From positions 1-60,462 of the forward strand of contig JAQGMG010000033.1 in the NCBI GenBank assembly GCA_028292485.1: a stretch of 60,462 bases of DNA, in the 5' to 3' direction. This DNA comes from Rhodocyclales bacterium. GTDB taxonomy: Bacteria > Pseudomonadota > Gammaproteobacteria > Burkholderiales > Rhodocyclaceae. Positions 44,621 through 53,272 of the stretch are shown piece after piece; position 1 is the first letter of the stretch, and the number at the start of each line of letters is the position of its first letter. The notes beneath the pieces were generated by a model, which was given only the letters and a program-made list of their open reading frames with translations, did not search any database and was not told the DNA's origin. The translations under genes were made by a program, and so were the position numbers.

Positions 44621-46314
44621 CACGCATCGTTCAACGCCCCGTGCCACAACACATTGCTCGTCATCTGCACACCGCGGGTCATCACCCTTTGCTTGCGCGC
44701 CTCTTTGCAGCACGCGGCGTTGCCAGCGCCGACGAGCTCAAGACCGAGCTCGGCGCATTGCTGCCACCGGCAGGGCTCAAGGGCATCCAGCAAGGCGCAA
44801 AATTGCTCGCCGATGCCATCGCGGCAGGGTCGCGCATGCTTATCGTTGCCGACTATGACTGCGACGGCGCGACCGCTTGTGCTGTAGGTATGCGTGCGCT
44901 GCGCGCCATGGGCGCAAACGTCAGCTACCTCGTGCCGAACCGCTTCGAATATGGCTATGGCCTGACGCCTGCCATCGTCGAACTCGCCGCTGCCAGCAAG
45001 CCCGATCTGTTGATCACCGTAGACAACGGTATCGCCAGCATCGAGGGGGTAGCCAGAGCACGCGAGCTGGGCATGGCCACGCTGATCACCGATCATCACT
45101 TGCCGGGCGATGCATTGCCTGATGCGAATGTCATCATCAACCCCAACCAACCGGGTTGCGACTTCGGCAGCAAGTGCATCGCCGGTGTGGGGGTGATGTT
45201 CTATGTCGCCATGGCGCTGCGGGCCGAATTGCGCGAGCGTGGCTGGTTCGAAGCCAACCAGCGGCCGGAGCCCAAGCTGGGCGACCTGCTGGACTTGGTG
45301 GCGCTCGGCACGGTCGCCGACGTGGTCAAGCTCGATGCCAATAACCGCATCCTGGTCAGCCAGGGCCTGGCGCGCATGCGTGCCGGACGCATGCATGCAG
45401 GGCTGCGCGCGCTGTTCGCCGTCGCCGCTCGCGAACCGTCGCGCGCCAGCACGTTCGACATGGGCTTCGCACTGGGGCCGCGCCTCAATGCAGCCGGGCG
45501 CCTCACGGATATGTCGCTGGGCATCGAATGTCTTTTGACTGACGACTTCGCCCGTGCAATGAATATTGCCCAGGAGCTGGATCAACTCAACCGCCAGCGA
45601 CGCTCGATCGAAGAAGACATGAAAGACACGGCGCTGGCCACGCTCGAATTCACCGACATCGGCGAGCAGGCCGGCATCGCGCTCTTCGAACCGGATTGGC
45701 ATCAGGGCGTGATCGGCATCGTCGCGGGACGTATCCGGGAACGTGCGCATCGCCCGACGATCGCTTTTGCCCCGGGCATGGCGGGTGAGCTCAAGGGCTC
45801 GGGCAGATCGATACCCGCATTGCATTTGCGCGACGCGCTCGACCTCATCTCCAAGCGCGAGCCAGAGTTGATCCTGAAATTCGGTGGCCACGCCATGGCT
45901 GCCGGCTTGTCCATCCGCGAAGCCGACTTTGCTCGCTTTGCCAAGGCCTTTGCCGAGACGGTCGCTGCCCTGCTCAGCCCCGCAGATCTGCAGCGCACGA
46001 TCGAATCGGACGGCGTGCTCGAAGCCGCCTACATGTCGCTGGAGATGGCGCGCCTGCTCGATTCAGCGATCTGGGGCCAGGGCTTTGCACAGCCCCTTTT
46101 CGACGATGTATTCGAAGTCGAAAATCAGCGCATTCTCAAGGAACGACACCTCAAACTGCGGCTGAAGAAAGGCGCAGCCTCGTTCGATGCCATCCAGTTC
46201 AATTGCGCTGAATCAGTTCCCCGCCGTATCCGTGCGGCATATCGACTTTCGGTGAATGAATACAATGGCATTACGTCCATACAGCTCATGATCGAGCACT
46301 TTGAACCGGCCTGA
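44617..46314 (+). CDS. recJ: Single-stranded-DNA-specific 5'-3' exonuclease
   Basis: 565 residues, normal RecJ length. DHH-family motifs in order: IVADYDCDGATACAVG, ITVDNGIAS, LITDHHLPGDALPD, then ALGTVADVVKL, and the DHHA1 part with GRSIPALHLRDAL and KFGGHAMAAGLSI; an OB-like C-terminus follows. It degrades single-stranded DNA in recombination and mismatch repair with Mn/Mg at the DHH centre. Coupled to the RpfE-like gene and followed by a terminator. Confidence 0.95.
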   Translation: MTRIVQRPVPQHIARHLHTAGHHPLLARLFAARGVASADELKTELGALLPPAGLKGIQQGAKLLADAIAAGSRMLIVADYDCDGATACAVGMRALRAMGANVSYLVPNRFEYGYGLTPAIVELAAASKPDLLITVDNGIASIEGVARARELGMATLITDHHLPGDALPDANVIINPNQPGCDFGSKCIAGVGVMFYVAMALRAELRERGWFEANQRPEPKLGDLLDLVALGTVADVVKLDANNRILVSQGLARMRAGRMHAGLRALFAVAAREPSRASTFDMGFALGPRLNAAGRLTDMSLGIECLLTDDFARAMNIAQELDQLNRQRRSIEEDMKDTALATLEFTDIGEQAGIALFEPDWHQGVIGIVAGRIRERAHRPTIAFAPGMAGELKGSGRSIPALHLRDALDLISKREPELILKFGGHAMAAGLSIREADFARFAKAFAETVAALLSPADLQRTIESDGVLEAAYMSLEMARLLDSAIWGQGFAQPLFDDVFEVENQRILKERHLKLRLKKGAASFDAIQFNCAESVPRRIRAAYRLSVNEYNGITSIQLMIEHFEPA

Positions 46315-46330
46315 CTCGCTGCCCACAAGT

Positions 46331-46358
46331 AAAAACGCCCGACACAGTCGGGCGTTTT
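46331..46358. terminator. Bidirectional terminator between recJ and the first PL14-like gene
   Basis: Stem CGCCCGAC (46336-46343), 3-nt loop, GTCGGGCG (46347-46354), followed by TTTT on the plus strand and preceded by AAAAA, so it can act on both converging transcripts. The eight-base stem is the same as in the terminator at 48383-48403. Confidence 0.85.
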
Positions 46359-46391
46359 CATTACCGCTTCCGGCACTGCCGGATATCTCTC

Positions 46392-48170
46392 CTAGAACGC
46401 TTGCGCCGTATAACCTTCGGTCACGACCATGTTGTCATAGCGTGCCGCCGTCAGTCGCAGAGGATTCCACGTCAGGATCGGGAAGATCGGCACGTTGATT
46501 TGCGACGCGCATAGCTGATCGAAACGCGCCTGGGTCAGGCCGGAATAGCTCGGCATGGCCTTCTGCACGACGTTGGTCATGGTGCTCTTGCTCAGATCGA
46601 TACAGGTCAGGCGCTTGGTCTCGTTGCCACCGTGGAAGGTGCTGAAGAAGAGTGCGTTCACCCAGGTGGCCTTGGTATCCGGCGGCGTGCCGGAGCAAGG
46701 GCCATTGCACTCGTCACGCAGTGCAACGTTGGTGTAGACCATCAGACGCTTGGTGGCGCCATCGGCCGACTTGATCGCCAGGCTGACTTCGCCGTTGCCA
46801 CTCAACGGGATCGGATCGCCATTGGCGTCTCTAACCAGAGCACCGCTGCCATCGCGCTGATACACGTTGGCATTGTTGTCGTTCATCTTGACCGACAGGC
46901 GAATGGTGTACCAGATGCCGGGCTTGAAGCGGAACTTGCTGTCGTTCGGGATCTGACCCGGGACTTCATAAGGTGGATCGCCGGCGACCTGGTCGATCAT
47001 CTTGTTGATCCCGCAACTACCCGACGGGCGAGTCTGGTCGTAGCTGTACAACTCGACGCGACCATTGGCACGCCACATGATGCGCTCGCTCCAGTTGGTA
47101 CCGGAACGCTTGGCATTGCCGTCTTCGGTACACCCGCTGTCGAAAGCCGCTGCAGCCAGGCCAGGCAGTTTGCCGCCCTTGGCGAAGTCGAAGCCGGGCT
47201 CGAAGTAGACGTCGTAGGACAAGGTGTAGGCCTTGGCAGGCACTGCGGCGTTCGAATCCTTGCTACTGCCGTCGGTCTTGCCGTCGATTGGCAGATTGGC
47301 CTGGAGCACATCCGTTGCAGTGTTGCTGTGACCGGCATCCGACGGCGTCCAGTTGATAACGCCGCTGGCCGTCACAAACACCGGACTGGAAGGTGGCTGC
47401 TTGTGAATGCCATCGGATTGACGATAGACAATGCGCAAGCATGTGCTGCCACCCGTACCGCAACTTGCGGTCACAAGAGCATTTTCCGGATGAGCCTTGG
47501 GCTTGGCGCTGTCCAGATTGTTCTTCCACAATGCGCCTGTTGCCAGGGTGTCGAAGGTTTGGCGATAACGAACAACGCCGGCGGTCGACGAAGACGAGCT
47601 GCTTGCAGGTGTGCTTGAAGCGGCCGCAGAGCTGGCCTTCGAGGATGCAGCCGCTGAACTGGCTTTGGACGAAGCGGCCGCGGAACTGGCCTTGGATGAA
47701 GCCGCCACAGAGCTGGCCGCCTTGGAAGAGGCAGCAGAAGAGCTGGCGCCGCCAATCGGGCTACCCCCGATCAACAGGGTACAAGCGAGTCCGTTGATGG
47801 TACAGCCACCCATATTTGCACCATTCAAGGTGCCATTCGCGGTGAAGCCAAAGCTTTGGGTTTTGCCGACAGCAATGGCGCCGTTGAAGGAAACGTTCTT
47901 CCAGGTATACGGGTCCGAACCGCTCTTCGTGGCGCTGTAGAAACTCTTGATGGTGTTGCCGAGTTTGAAGGTAAGCGTCCAGCCGTTGATGGCTGTGCTC
48001 GTGTCGTTCTTGATCACGACGTCAGTCGTATAAGTGGCGCTGGAAGTGCTCTTGACCTGCAGATCGACGGTGATGGCTTGTGCCTGACCAAGCGCTAAAG
48101 CCTGTATTGCAATGGCCGCAAAAATGCCGACCGACAGCCTGCGCAATGCAGGCGCATGATGGGTGCTCAT
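46392..48170 (-). CDS. Secreted CBM2 plus PL14-like polysaccharide lyase, copy 1
   Basis: 592 residues. Sec signal to about residue 32 (ALALGQAQA), a CBM2-type module (ITVDLQVKSTSSATYTTDVV, NGWTLTFKLGNTIKSFYSA, about 33-130), a Ser/Ala-rich linker of about 60 residues, then a catalytic-like domain from about 200 with FDFAKGGKLPGLAAAAFDSG, SERIMWRANGRVELYSYD, NALFFSTFHGGNETK and RYDNMVVTEGY. The KLPG, HGG and YDN patterns fit the polysaccharide lyase 14 fold (alginate/glucuronan lyases). GGAGACAAA lies before the ATG. Substrate not determinable. Paralogue at 48460. Confidence 0.78.
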   Translation of the reverse strand: MSTHHAPALRRLSVGIFAAIAIQALALGQAQAITVDLQVKSTSSATYTTDVVIKNDTSTAINGWTLTFKLGNTIKSFYSATKSGSDPYTWKNVSFNGAIAVGKTQSFGFTANGTLNGANMGGCTINGLACTLLIGGSPIGGASSSAASSKAASSVAASSKASSAAASSKASSAAASSKASSAAASSTPASSSSSSTAGVVRYRQTFDTLATGALWKNNLDSAKPKAHPENALVTASCGTGGSTCLRIVYRQSDGIHKQPPSSPVFVTASGVINWTPSDAGHSNTATDVLQANLPIDGKTDGSSKDSNAAVPAKAYTLSYDVYFEPGFDFAKGGKLPGLAAAAFDSGCTEDGNAKRSGTNWSERIMWRANGRVELYSYDQTRPSGSCGINKMIDQVAGDPPYEVPGQIPNDSKFRFKPGIWYTIRLSVKMNDNNANVYQRDGSGALVRDANGDPIPLSGNGEVSLAIKSADGATKRLMVYTNVALRDECNGPCSGTPPDTKATWVNALFFSTFHGGNETKRLTCIDLSKSTMTNVVQKAMPSYSGLTQARFDQLCASQINVPIFPILTWNPLRLTAARYDNMVVTEGYTAQAF

Positions 48171-48196
48171 TTTGTCTCCTCCGTATTTTTAGAATT

Positions 48197-48212
48197 CGTG
48201 CTTTAAAGCACG
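48197..48212. repeat. Perfect 16-bp palindrome in the leader of PL14-like copy 1
   Basis: CGTGCTTTAAAGCACG, immediately downstream of the likely -10. The paralogous leader has an equivalent hairpin GTGC-TTTTA-GCAC ending near 50803. It could be an operator or an mRNA 5' stem. Confidence 0.6.
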
Positions 48213-48217
48213 TCGGG

Positions 48218-48260
48218 ACTATATGGCTTGGGTTGAGGCGCTTGATATCGGGGTTTACCG
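48218..48260 (-). promoter_or_regulatory. Promoter region of PL14-like copy 1, with CGGTAAACCCC motif
   Basis: On the minus strand CGGTAAACCCC (48250-48260) is followed after exactly 26 nt by TATAGT (48218-48223), then CCCGACGTGC and a palindrome. The same motif and spacing occur at 50810-50852 in front of the paralogue. TATAGT is a likely -10; the GC-rich motif may be a regulator site near -35 to -50. Confidence 0.55.
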
Positions 48261-48381
48261 TAGGAAAAACGCTGAAGCGCTTGTAGTGAAAACGGCCAGT
48301 GCGCCGTAGGAATTGCGCCTACTCGCTTCAATCTTGTTTGCCATCTCGAAAAGAAGGCAGGAATGGAAACCGCAAACAAAA

Positions 48382-48404
48382 ACGCCCGACGAGAAGTCGG
48401 GCGT
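48382..48404 (-). terminator. Terminator of PL14-like copy 2
   Basis: On the minus strand GCCCGAC, 5-nt loop, GTCGGGC then TTTTTGTTTG. It lies about 55 nt downstream of the stop at 48460. The stem matches that of the terminator at 46336-46354. Confidence 0.85.
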
Positions 48405-48459
48405 TCTTGCAGAACATTTCAAACAGCGTTTCAAACGGCGCCGGAGCGCCGGCTGAAGC

Positions 48460-50763
48460 TTAGAACGGAGCGCTCGTGTAGCCGTCCGTGATGATCATGT
48501 TGTCGAAACGGGCAGCCGTGTTGGTCTGCGGATTCCACGTCAGGATCGGGAACAGCGGCACGTTGATTTGTGACGCGCACAGCGCATTGAAACGCGCCTG
48601 GGTCAGGCCGGAATAGCTTGGCATGGCTTTCTGCACGACGTTGGTCATGGTGCTGCTCGGATCGATACAGGTCAGGCGCTTGGTCTCGTTGCCACCATGG
48701 AAGGTGCTGAAGAACAGGCCATTGATCCAGGTTGCCTTGGTGTCGGGCGGTGTGCCGGAGCAAGGGCCGTTGCACTCGTCACGCAGCGCAACGTTGCTGT
48801 ACACCATCAGGCGCTTGGTGGCGCCATCGGCCGACTTGATTGCCAGGCTGACTTCGCCATTGCCGCTTACGACGATCGGATCACCCGAAGCATCCAGGAC
48901 CAGATTGCCGCTGCCGTCCTTCTGATAGACGTTCGCGTTGTTGTCGTTCATCTTGACCGACACGCGAACGGTGTACCAGATGCCCGACTTGAAGCGGAAC
49001 TTGCCGTCGTTCGGGATCTGACCAGGGACTTCGTATGGCGGATCACCAGCGACCTGGTCGATCATCTTGTTGATACCGCAGCTGCCCGAAGGACGCGACT
49101 GGTCATAGCTGTACATCTCGACGCGACCATTGGCGCGCCACATGATGCGCTCGCTCCAGTTGGTGCCCGAACGCTTGTTGTTGCCGTCTTCAGTACAACC
49201 GCTGTCGAATGCTGCAGCTGCCAGACCTGGCAGCTTGCCACCCTTGGCGAAATCGAAGCCAGGCTCGAAGTACACGTCATAGGCCAGTGTGTAGGCCTTT
49301 GCCGGGATCGCAGCGTTCGAATCCTTGCTGCTGCCGTCAGTCGTGCCGTCGATTGGCAAGTTGGCCTGAAGGACATCGGTGGCGGTGTTGGTGTGGGTCG
49401 AGTCAGACGGTGCCCAGTTGATGACGCCGCTGGTTGTGGCGAACACCGGGCTGGAGAACGGCTGTTTGTGAATGCCGTCCGGATGACGATAGACGATGCG
49501 CAGACACGTGCTGCCACCTGTGCCACAACTTGCCGTCACCAGTGCGTTTTCCTTGTGAGCCGTTGGCTTGGCGCTGTCCAGGTTGTTCTTCCACAATGCA
49601 CCGGTTGCCAGTGTGTCGAACGTCTGGCGATAACGGACCACGCCGGTTGAGGACGAGGAGCTGCTTGCAGGTGCGCTGGATGCCGCCGTGGACGAGGCCG
49701 CCGCAGAGGATGCAGCAGCTGAACTGGCTCGCGAAGAAGCCGCAACGGACGAAGCCGCTGCCGACGATGCAACGCTGCTTGACGAGCTACCGCTGATTAC
49801 CGGTGTCGTATAGGTCAGCGAGCCGCCTGGCGAGGAATTGACGTTGGCATCGAAGTTGTTGATGTTGGTGATGCCGGCCTGCTCGGTGCGGAAGGCGTAG
49901 TTCGTGGCAATGGTCTTCTCGGTGCCGCCCGGTGGGGTGACGTAGGCAGAGTAGGTCTTGGCCGGCACATTCACAACCATGCGGAAGTGGTAGATGCCGT
50001 TGGCAACGAAAGGAACGCTGGTAACTGCAGCGTAAGCGCCGCCGTTACGCGCGTCGATGGTGCCGGTGGTGGCAAAGCGCACGCTTGCAGCCATGCCGGT
50101 GTAGGCGGTTTGTGCACCGCTGCTCAACGAAATGGTGTTGTTGGCGGGCGAGATCGAGGGCTTGGCGTCAAAGCTGACGGTAAAGCTGCCGGTCTGGTTG
50201 GCCAGAGCGGTATTGACGAAGCCGTTGCTGCTGGTGATCGTCGTGCCGCTGATGCTGCTGCTCGATGAGGCAGCAACCGATGACGTCGCCGCCGAGCTGG
50301 CTGCAACAGACGACGCAGCAGCAGATGAACTGGCACCGCCGATCGGCGCGCCGCCAACCAGCAGCGTACAAGCCGCGCCATTGAGTGTGCAGTTACCAAG
50401 GTTGGCGCTGTTAAAGGTGCCGTTGCCGGTAAAACCGAATGTTTGCGTTGCCCCTACAGCGATGGCGCCGTTGAAGGAAACGTTCTTCCAGGTATAGGGA
50501 TCGGCGCCTGACTCCGTCACGCTATAAAAACTCTTGATGGTATTGCCAAGTTTGAACACCAGGGTCCAACCGTTGATAGCGGTAGTGGTGTTGTTCTTGA
50601 TGACGACGTCGGTAGTGTATGAAGAGGAGCCCACACTCTTCATCTGAAGGTCGACAGTTACCGGTGCCGCCTGGGTTTGACCTACTGCAAAAGCCTGGAT
50701 TCCTGCGGCCACGACGAATCCAAGCGATCTCCTGCGCAATGCAGGTACGCGATGCACTTTCAT
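48460..50763 (-). CDS. Secreted CBM2 plus PL14-like polysaccharide lyase with extra domain, copy 2
   Basis: 767 residues. Signal to about residue 32, CBM2 module (VTVDLQMKSVGSSSYTTDVV, NGWTLVFKLGNTIKSFYSV), a short Ser linker, then a domain of about 160 residues absent from copy 1 (SSNGFVNTALANQTGSFTVS to SSPGGSLTYTTPVI, which reads like a concanavalin-type beta-sandwich), a second Ser/Ala linker, and a PL14-like catalytic domain nearly the same as copy 1 (KLPGLAAAAFDSGCTEDG, LFFSTFHGGNETK, RFDNMIITDGY). GGAGGAAGACA precedes the start. The copies are clear tandem duplicates; the extra domain was gained or lost by one. Confidence 0.78.
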   Translation of the reverse strand: MKVHRVPALRRRSLGFVVAAGIQAFAVGQTQAAPVTVDLQMKSVGSSSYTTDVVIKNNTTTAINGWTLVFKLGNTIKSFYSVTESGADPYTWKNVSFNGAIAVGATQTFGFTGNGTFNSANLGNCTLNGAACTLLVGGAPIGGASSSAAASSVAASSAATSSVAASSSSSISGTTITSSNGFVNTALANQTGSFTVSFDAKPSISPANNTISLSSGAQTAYTGMAASVRFATTGTIDARNGGAYAAVTSVPFVANGIYHFRMVVNVPAKTYSAYVTPPGGTEKTIATNYAFRTEQAGITNINNFDANVNSSPGGSLTYTTPVISGSSSSSVASSAAASSVAASSRASSAAASSAAASSTAASSAPASSSSSSTGVVRYRQTFDTLATGALWKNNLDSAKPTAHKENALVTASCGTGGSTCLRIVYRHPDGIHKQPFSSPVFATTSGVINWAPSDSTHTNTATDVLQANLPIDGTTDGSSKDSNAAIPAKAYTLAYDVYFEPGFDFAKGGKLPGLAAAAFDSGCTEDGNNKRSGTNWSERIMWRANGRVEMYSYDQSRPSGSCGINKMIDQVAGDPPYEVPGQIPNDGKFRFKSGIWYTVRVSVKMNDNNANVYQKDGSGNLVLDASGDPIVVSGNGEVSLAIKSADGATKRLMVYSNVALRDECNGPCSGTPPDTKATWINGLFFSTFHGGNETKRLTCIDPSSTMTNVVQKAMPSYSGLTQARFNALCASQINVPLFPILTWNPQTNTAARFDNMIITDGYTSAPF

Positions 50764-50809
50764 TGTCTTCCTCCGATTTTTTTAGATTTAGTGCTTTTAG
50801 CACGTCGCG

Positions 50810-50852
50810 ACTATACGATCTTGCATAAGACTTTCGGTATAGGGGTTTACCG
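50810..50852 (-). promoter_or_regulatory. Promoter region of PL14-like copy 2, with CGGTAAACCCC motif
   Basis: CGGTAAACCCC (50842-50852) and TATAGT (50810-50815) are separated by 26 nt on the minus strand, as in the paralogue. Here the motif is part of a perfect inverted repeat TTCGGTA-N8-TACCGAA, which supports a dimeric regulator site. The remaining part of 50853-51063 holds nothing else I can support. Confidence 0.55.
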
Positions 50853-51063
50853 AATAAGGCGCGTAATACGTCACGTTGCTGTCAGCAGATTTCTTACATC
50901 GGCTCATGCACTTTTCTGACGAATCGCACTCATAGAGTGGCGTTTTCAGGGTGATGAGACATCACCAGACCCGGACATCGCAGCAGAATCATTTGCCTCG
51001 TCAGCGCACTCCCGCGTTGAACAAGCACTGCATAATCACACCCTCGCGAAACTGGAACCAATC

Positions 51064-51807
51064 ATGGAATGGCTTGCAGACCCTAATGCATGGATTGCCC
51101 TGGCAACCTTGACGGCCCTGGAAATCGTGCTGGGTATCGACAACATCATCTTCATCTCCATTCTCGTAGGCCGCGTACCGCCCGAACGCCGCAACCTGGC
51201 CCGCCGGCTCGGTCTGCTGCTGGCCATGGGAACCCGCATTCTTCTGCTCATGTCGCTCGCCTGGATCATGAGATTGACCGAGCCGCTGTTCGCAGTACTT
51301 GGCAACGACATTTCGGGCCGCGACATCATCCTGATCCTCGGTGGCTTGTTCCTGCTGTGGAAAAGCGTTCATGAGATACACGAGTCGCTGCAAGTGCCAG
51401 GCGCAGATGGATCAAGCTATCAACCGCGTGTGGGCAGCTTTGCCAGCGTGTTGCTGCAGATTGCCGTGATCGATATTGTTTTCTCTCTCGATTCCGTCAT
51501 CACTGCAGTCGGGCTGGTAAGCGAGCTGGGCGTCATGGTTTGCGCCATCCTGATATCGGTTGGCGTAATGATGTTTGCGGCGAAATCCATCGGCGATTTT
51601 GTTGACGCCAATCCCACCATCAAGATGCTGGCCCTCTCGTTTCTCGTCCTGGTTGGCGTGACGCTGATCGCAGAAGGTTTCGATACGCATATTCCGAAGG
51701 GCTATGTGTACTTCGCCATGGCCTTCTCGGTGGCCGTGGAAATGATCAATATCCGCCTGCGCAAGCGCATGGCCATTCGTCTCAGCAAGAACACACCCGA
51801 ATCATGA
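51064..51807 (+). CDS. TerC family membrane protein
   Basis: 247 residues with seven or more membrane segments. The family motifs are LTALEIVLGIDNIIFISILV near the N-terminus and AVIDIVFSLDSVITAVGLV in the second half, each with conserved Asp residues in the membrane. TerC proteins are linked to tellurite resistance and Mn homeostasis or metalation of exported proteins. The stop overlaps the next start (ATGA). The start has no strong ribosome binding site. Confidence 0.9.
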   Translation: MEWLADPNAWIALATLTALEIVLGIDNIIFISILVGRVPPERRNLARRLGLLLAMGTRILLLMSLAWIMRLTEPLFAVLGNDISGRDIILILGGLFLLWKSVHEIHESLQVPGADGSSYQPRVGSFASVLLQIAVIDIVFSLDSVITAVGLVSELGVMVCAILISVGVMMFAAKSIGDFVDANPTIKMLALSFLVLVGVTLIAEGFDTHIPKGYVYFAMAFSVAVEMINIRLRKRMAIRLSKNTPES

Positions 51808-52175
51808 CCATCAAACTCTACGGAATTCCGAATTGCGATACGGTCAAGAAAGCGCGCGCCTGGCTGACGGAACAAGGCGTCGCCTACAGCTTTCATGATT
51901 TCCGCAAGGATGGCCTTACCGACTCCCGGTTGCAGGCCTGGACCGCGCAAGCCGACTGGAAGCTGCTGCTCAATACGCGTGGCACTACCTGGCGCAAGCT
52001 TGCTGAATCCGAACGCGTTGCGTCCGACGCGCTCAGCGCACAGGCATTGATGCTGGCTCACCCCAGCCTCATCAAGCGCCCGGTAGTCGAGACAGACAAA
52101 GGCCTGCTGATCGGCTTCGATCCTGCAGCGTGGCAAACACTCGTGGGGTCGGCCTCAGCCGCAAAACCAATATGA
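51804..52175 (+). CDS. ArsC/Spx family protein (YffB-like)
   Basis: 123 residues with a thioredoxin-like fold: MTIKLYGIPNCDTVKKARAWL carries the single N-terminal cysteine of the ArsC family, and RGTTWRKL and HPSLIKRPVVE match the conserved C-terminal half. The YffB/YfgD group is small and not an arsenate reductase for certain; thiol-dependent reductase is a cautious call. Coupled by four-base overlaps to terC before it and hslO after it. Confidence 0.88.
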   Translation: MTIKLYGIPNCDTVKKARAWLTEQGVAYSFHDFRKDGLTDSRLQAWTAQADWKLLLNTRGTTWRKLAESERVASDALSAQALMLAHPSLIKRPVVETDKGLLIGFDPAAWQTLVGSASAAKPI

Positions 52176-53056
52176 CACCAGAAGACTGCGTGCAACGCTT
52201 CCTGCTGGAAGAACTCGACATCCATGGCGCGCATGTTCGCCTGACAACGAGCTGGCAGCGCATGCGCGCCCGCCGCCCTTATGCAGACAGCGTAACCCGT
52301 TGCGTAGGTGAAATGGCCGCCGTGACAGCCCTCATCGCCGACAAGCTCAAGGAAGCGGGCAAACTCAGTTTCCAGCTACGCGGTAATGGCAAGGTGCCGA
52401 TGATCGTGGTCGATTGCACGGATCAACTCAATATCCGTGGCTATGCCAGTGTGGAGACGGAAGTTGCCCCGGAAGACGGTTTGCCCGAATTGCTGGGCGA
52501 CGGTCGGCTATTGATGACGCTGGAAATTGCCAGCGCCGCGCAGCCATTCCAGAGCTTCGTGCCGATAGAGGGAAATACGCTGGCGGAGATTTTCGAGCAT
52601 TACATCGCGCAATCCGAACAGCAGGCGGCGTGTCTGATTCTTACAGCGAACGAGCAATGCGCAGCCGGGCTTTTCCTGCAGAAGCTCCCTGTAGCCGATT
52701 TGCAGGATATCGATGGCTGGTCGCGTACTACCCAGCTGGCGAGAACAGTGCGTGATGACGAACTACGCGAACTCGATACCCCGGCCCTGCTGACGCGCTT
52801 GTTTCATGAAGAAACGGTCCGGGTTTTCGAGCCGCGCGCCGTGACGCATGACTTCCCTCCCGACCCGGAAAAGATCCGTGCGATGTTGCGCAGCCTGGGC
52901 CGCGTCGAGATCGAACGCATAATCGCCGAGCATGGTGAGATCGTGGTCGATGACGACCTGTCGAACAATCACTATCGATTTACCGCGCAAGAAGCACTGG
53001 CGATTTTTGAAGACCTGCCGCCGGGCACTCCGTCACCGCCCGGCCTGCTGCATTGA
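52172..53056 (+). CDS. hslO: Hsp33 family chaperone lacking the redox-switch cysteines
   Basis: 294 residues from the ATG at 52172, which overlaps the preceding stop. The Hsp33 N-terminal domain is clear (FLLEELDIHGAHVRLTTSW, KLSFQLRGNGKVPMIVVDC, VPIEGNTLAEIFEHYIAQSEQ, FLQKLP) and the C-terminal part is aligned through FHEETVRVFEPRAV and AMLRSLGRVEIERI. The usual CxC is replaced by F228-P-P230 and the usual CxxC by D261-D-L-S264, so no zinc centre can form. Other cysteines (6, 44, 82, 154, 163) are elsewhere. Loss of oxidative activation is inferred; holdase activity may be constitutive or gone. Confidence 0.88.
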   Translation: MTPEDCVQRFLLEELDIHGAHVRLTTSWQRMRARRPYADSVTRCVGEMAAVTALIADKLKEAGKLSFQLRGNGKVPMIVVDCTDQLNIRGYASVETEVAPEDGLPELLGDGRLLMTLEIASAAQPFQSFVPIEGNTLAEIFEHYIAQSEQQAACLILTANEQCAAGLFLQKLPVADLQDIDGWSRTTQLARTVRDDELRELDTPALLTRLFHEETVRVFEPRAVTHDFPPDPEKIRAMLRSLGRVEIERIIAEHGEIVVDDDLSNNHYRFTAQEALAIFEDLPPGTPSPPGLLH

Positions 53057-53107
53057 TGCTGAGCCAGAAAAATGGGAATCACATATTCATGTTCCCAGCT
53101 TTCAAAT

Positions 53108-53232
53108 CCGTCATTCCCGCGAAAGCGGGAATCTACTTCTACGTGGGGCCGGTGCCACCTGGTGGATTCCCGCTTTGCGAGCTTTCCGCTTATGCGGAAA
53201 TGCCTGCTTACCCCGCTACGCGGGAATGACGA
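53108..53232. repeat. dRS3-like dispersed repeat element
   Basis: The left end contains ATTCCC-N8-GGGAAT (53113-53132), the form of the neisserial dRS3 unit, and the outer ends TCATTCCCGCG and CGCGGGAATGA are inverted over about 125 bp. The middle holds further TTCCGC/GCGGAA halves at 53186-53200. This is a typical intergenic repeat of beta- and gammaproteobacteria; no gene in it. Confidence 0.75.
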
Positions 53233-53272
53233 AATTTAGAGCTCAGCAAAATCGTATGTAATTCCTAAAAAA

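Noticed and set aside
44149-45891. 580-residue minus-strand frame opposite the rpfE-like gene and recJ
   Set aside because: It is antisense to two clear genes and reads as a codon-bias shadow (Arg, Ala and Cys rich, no domains).
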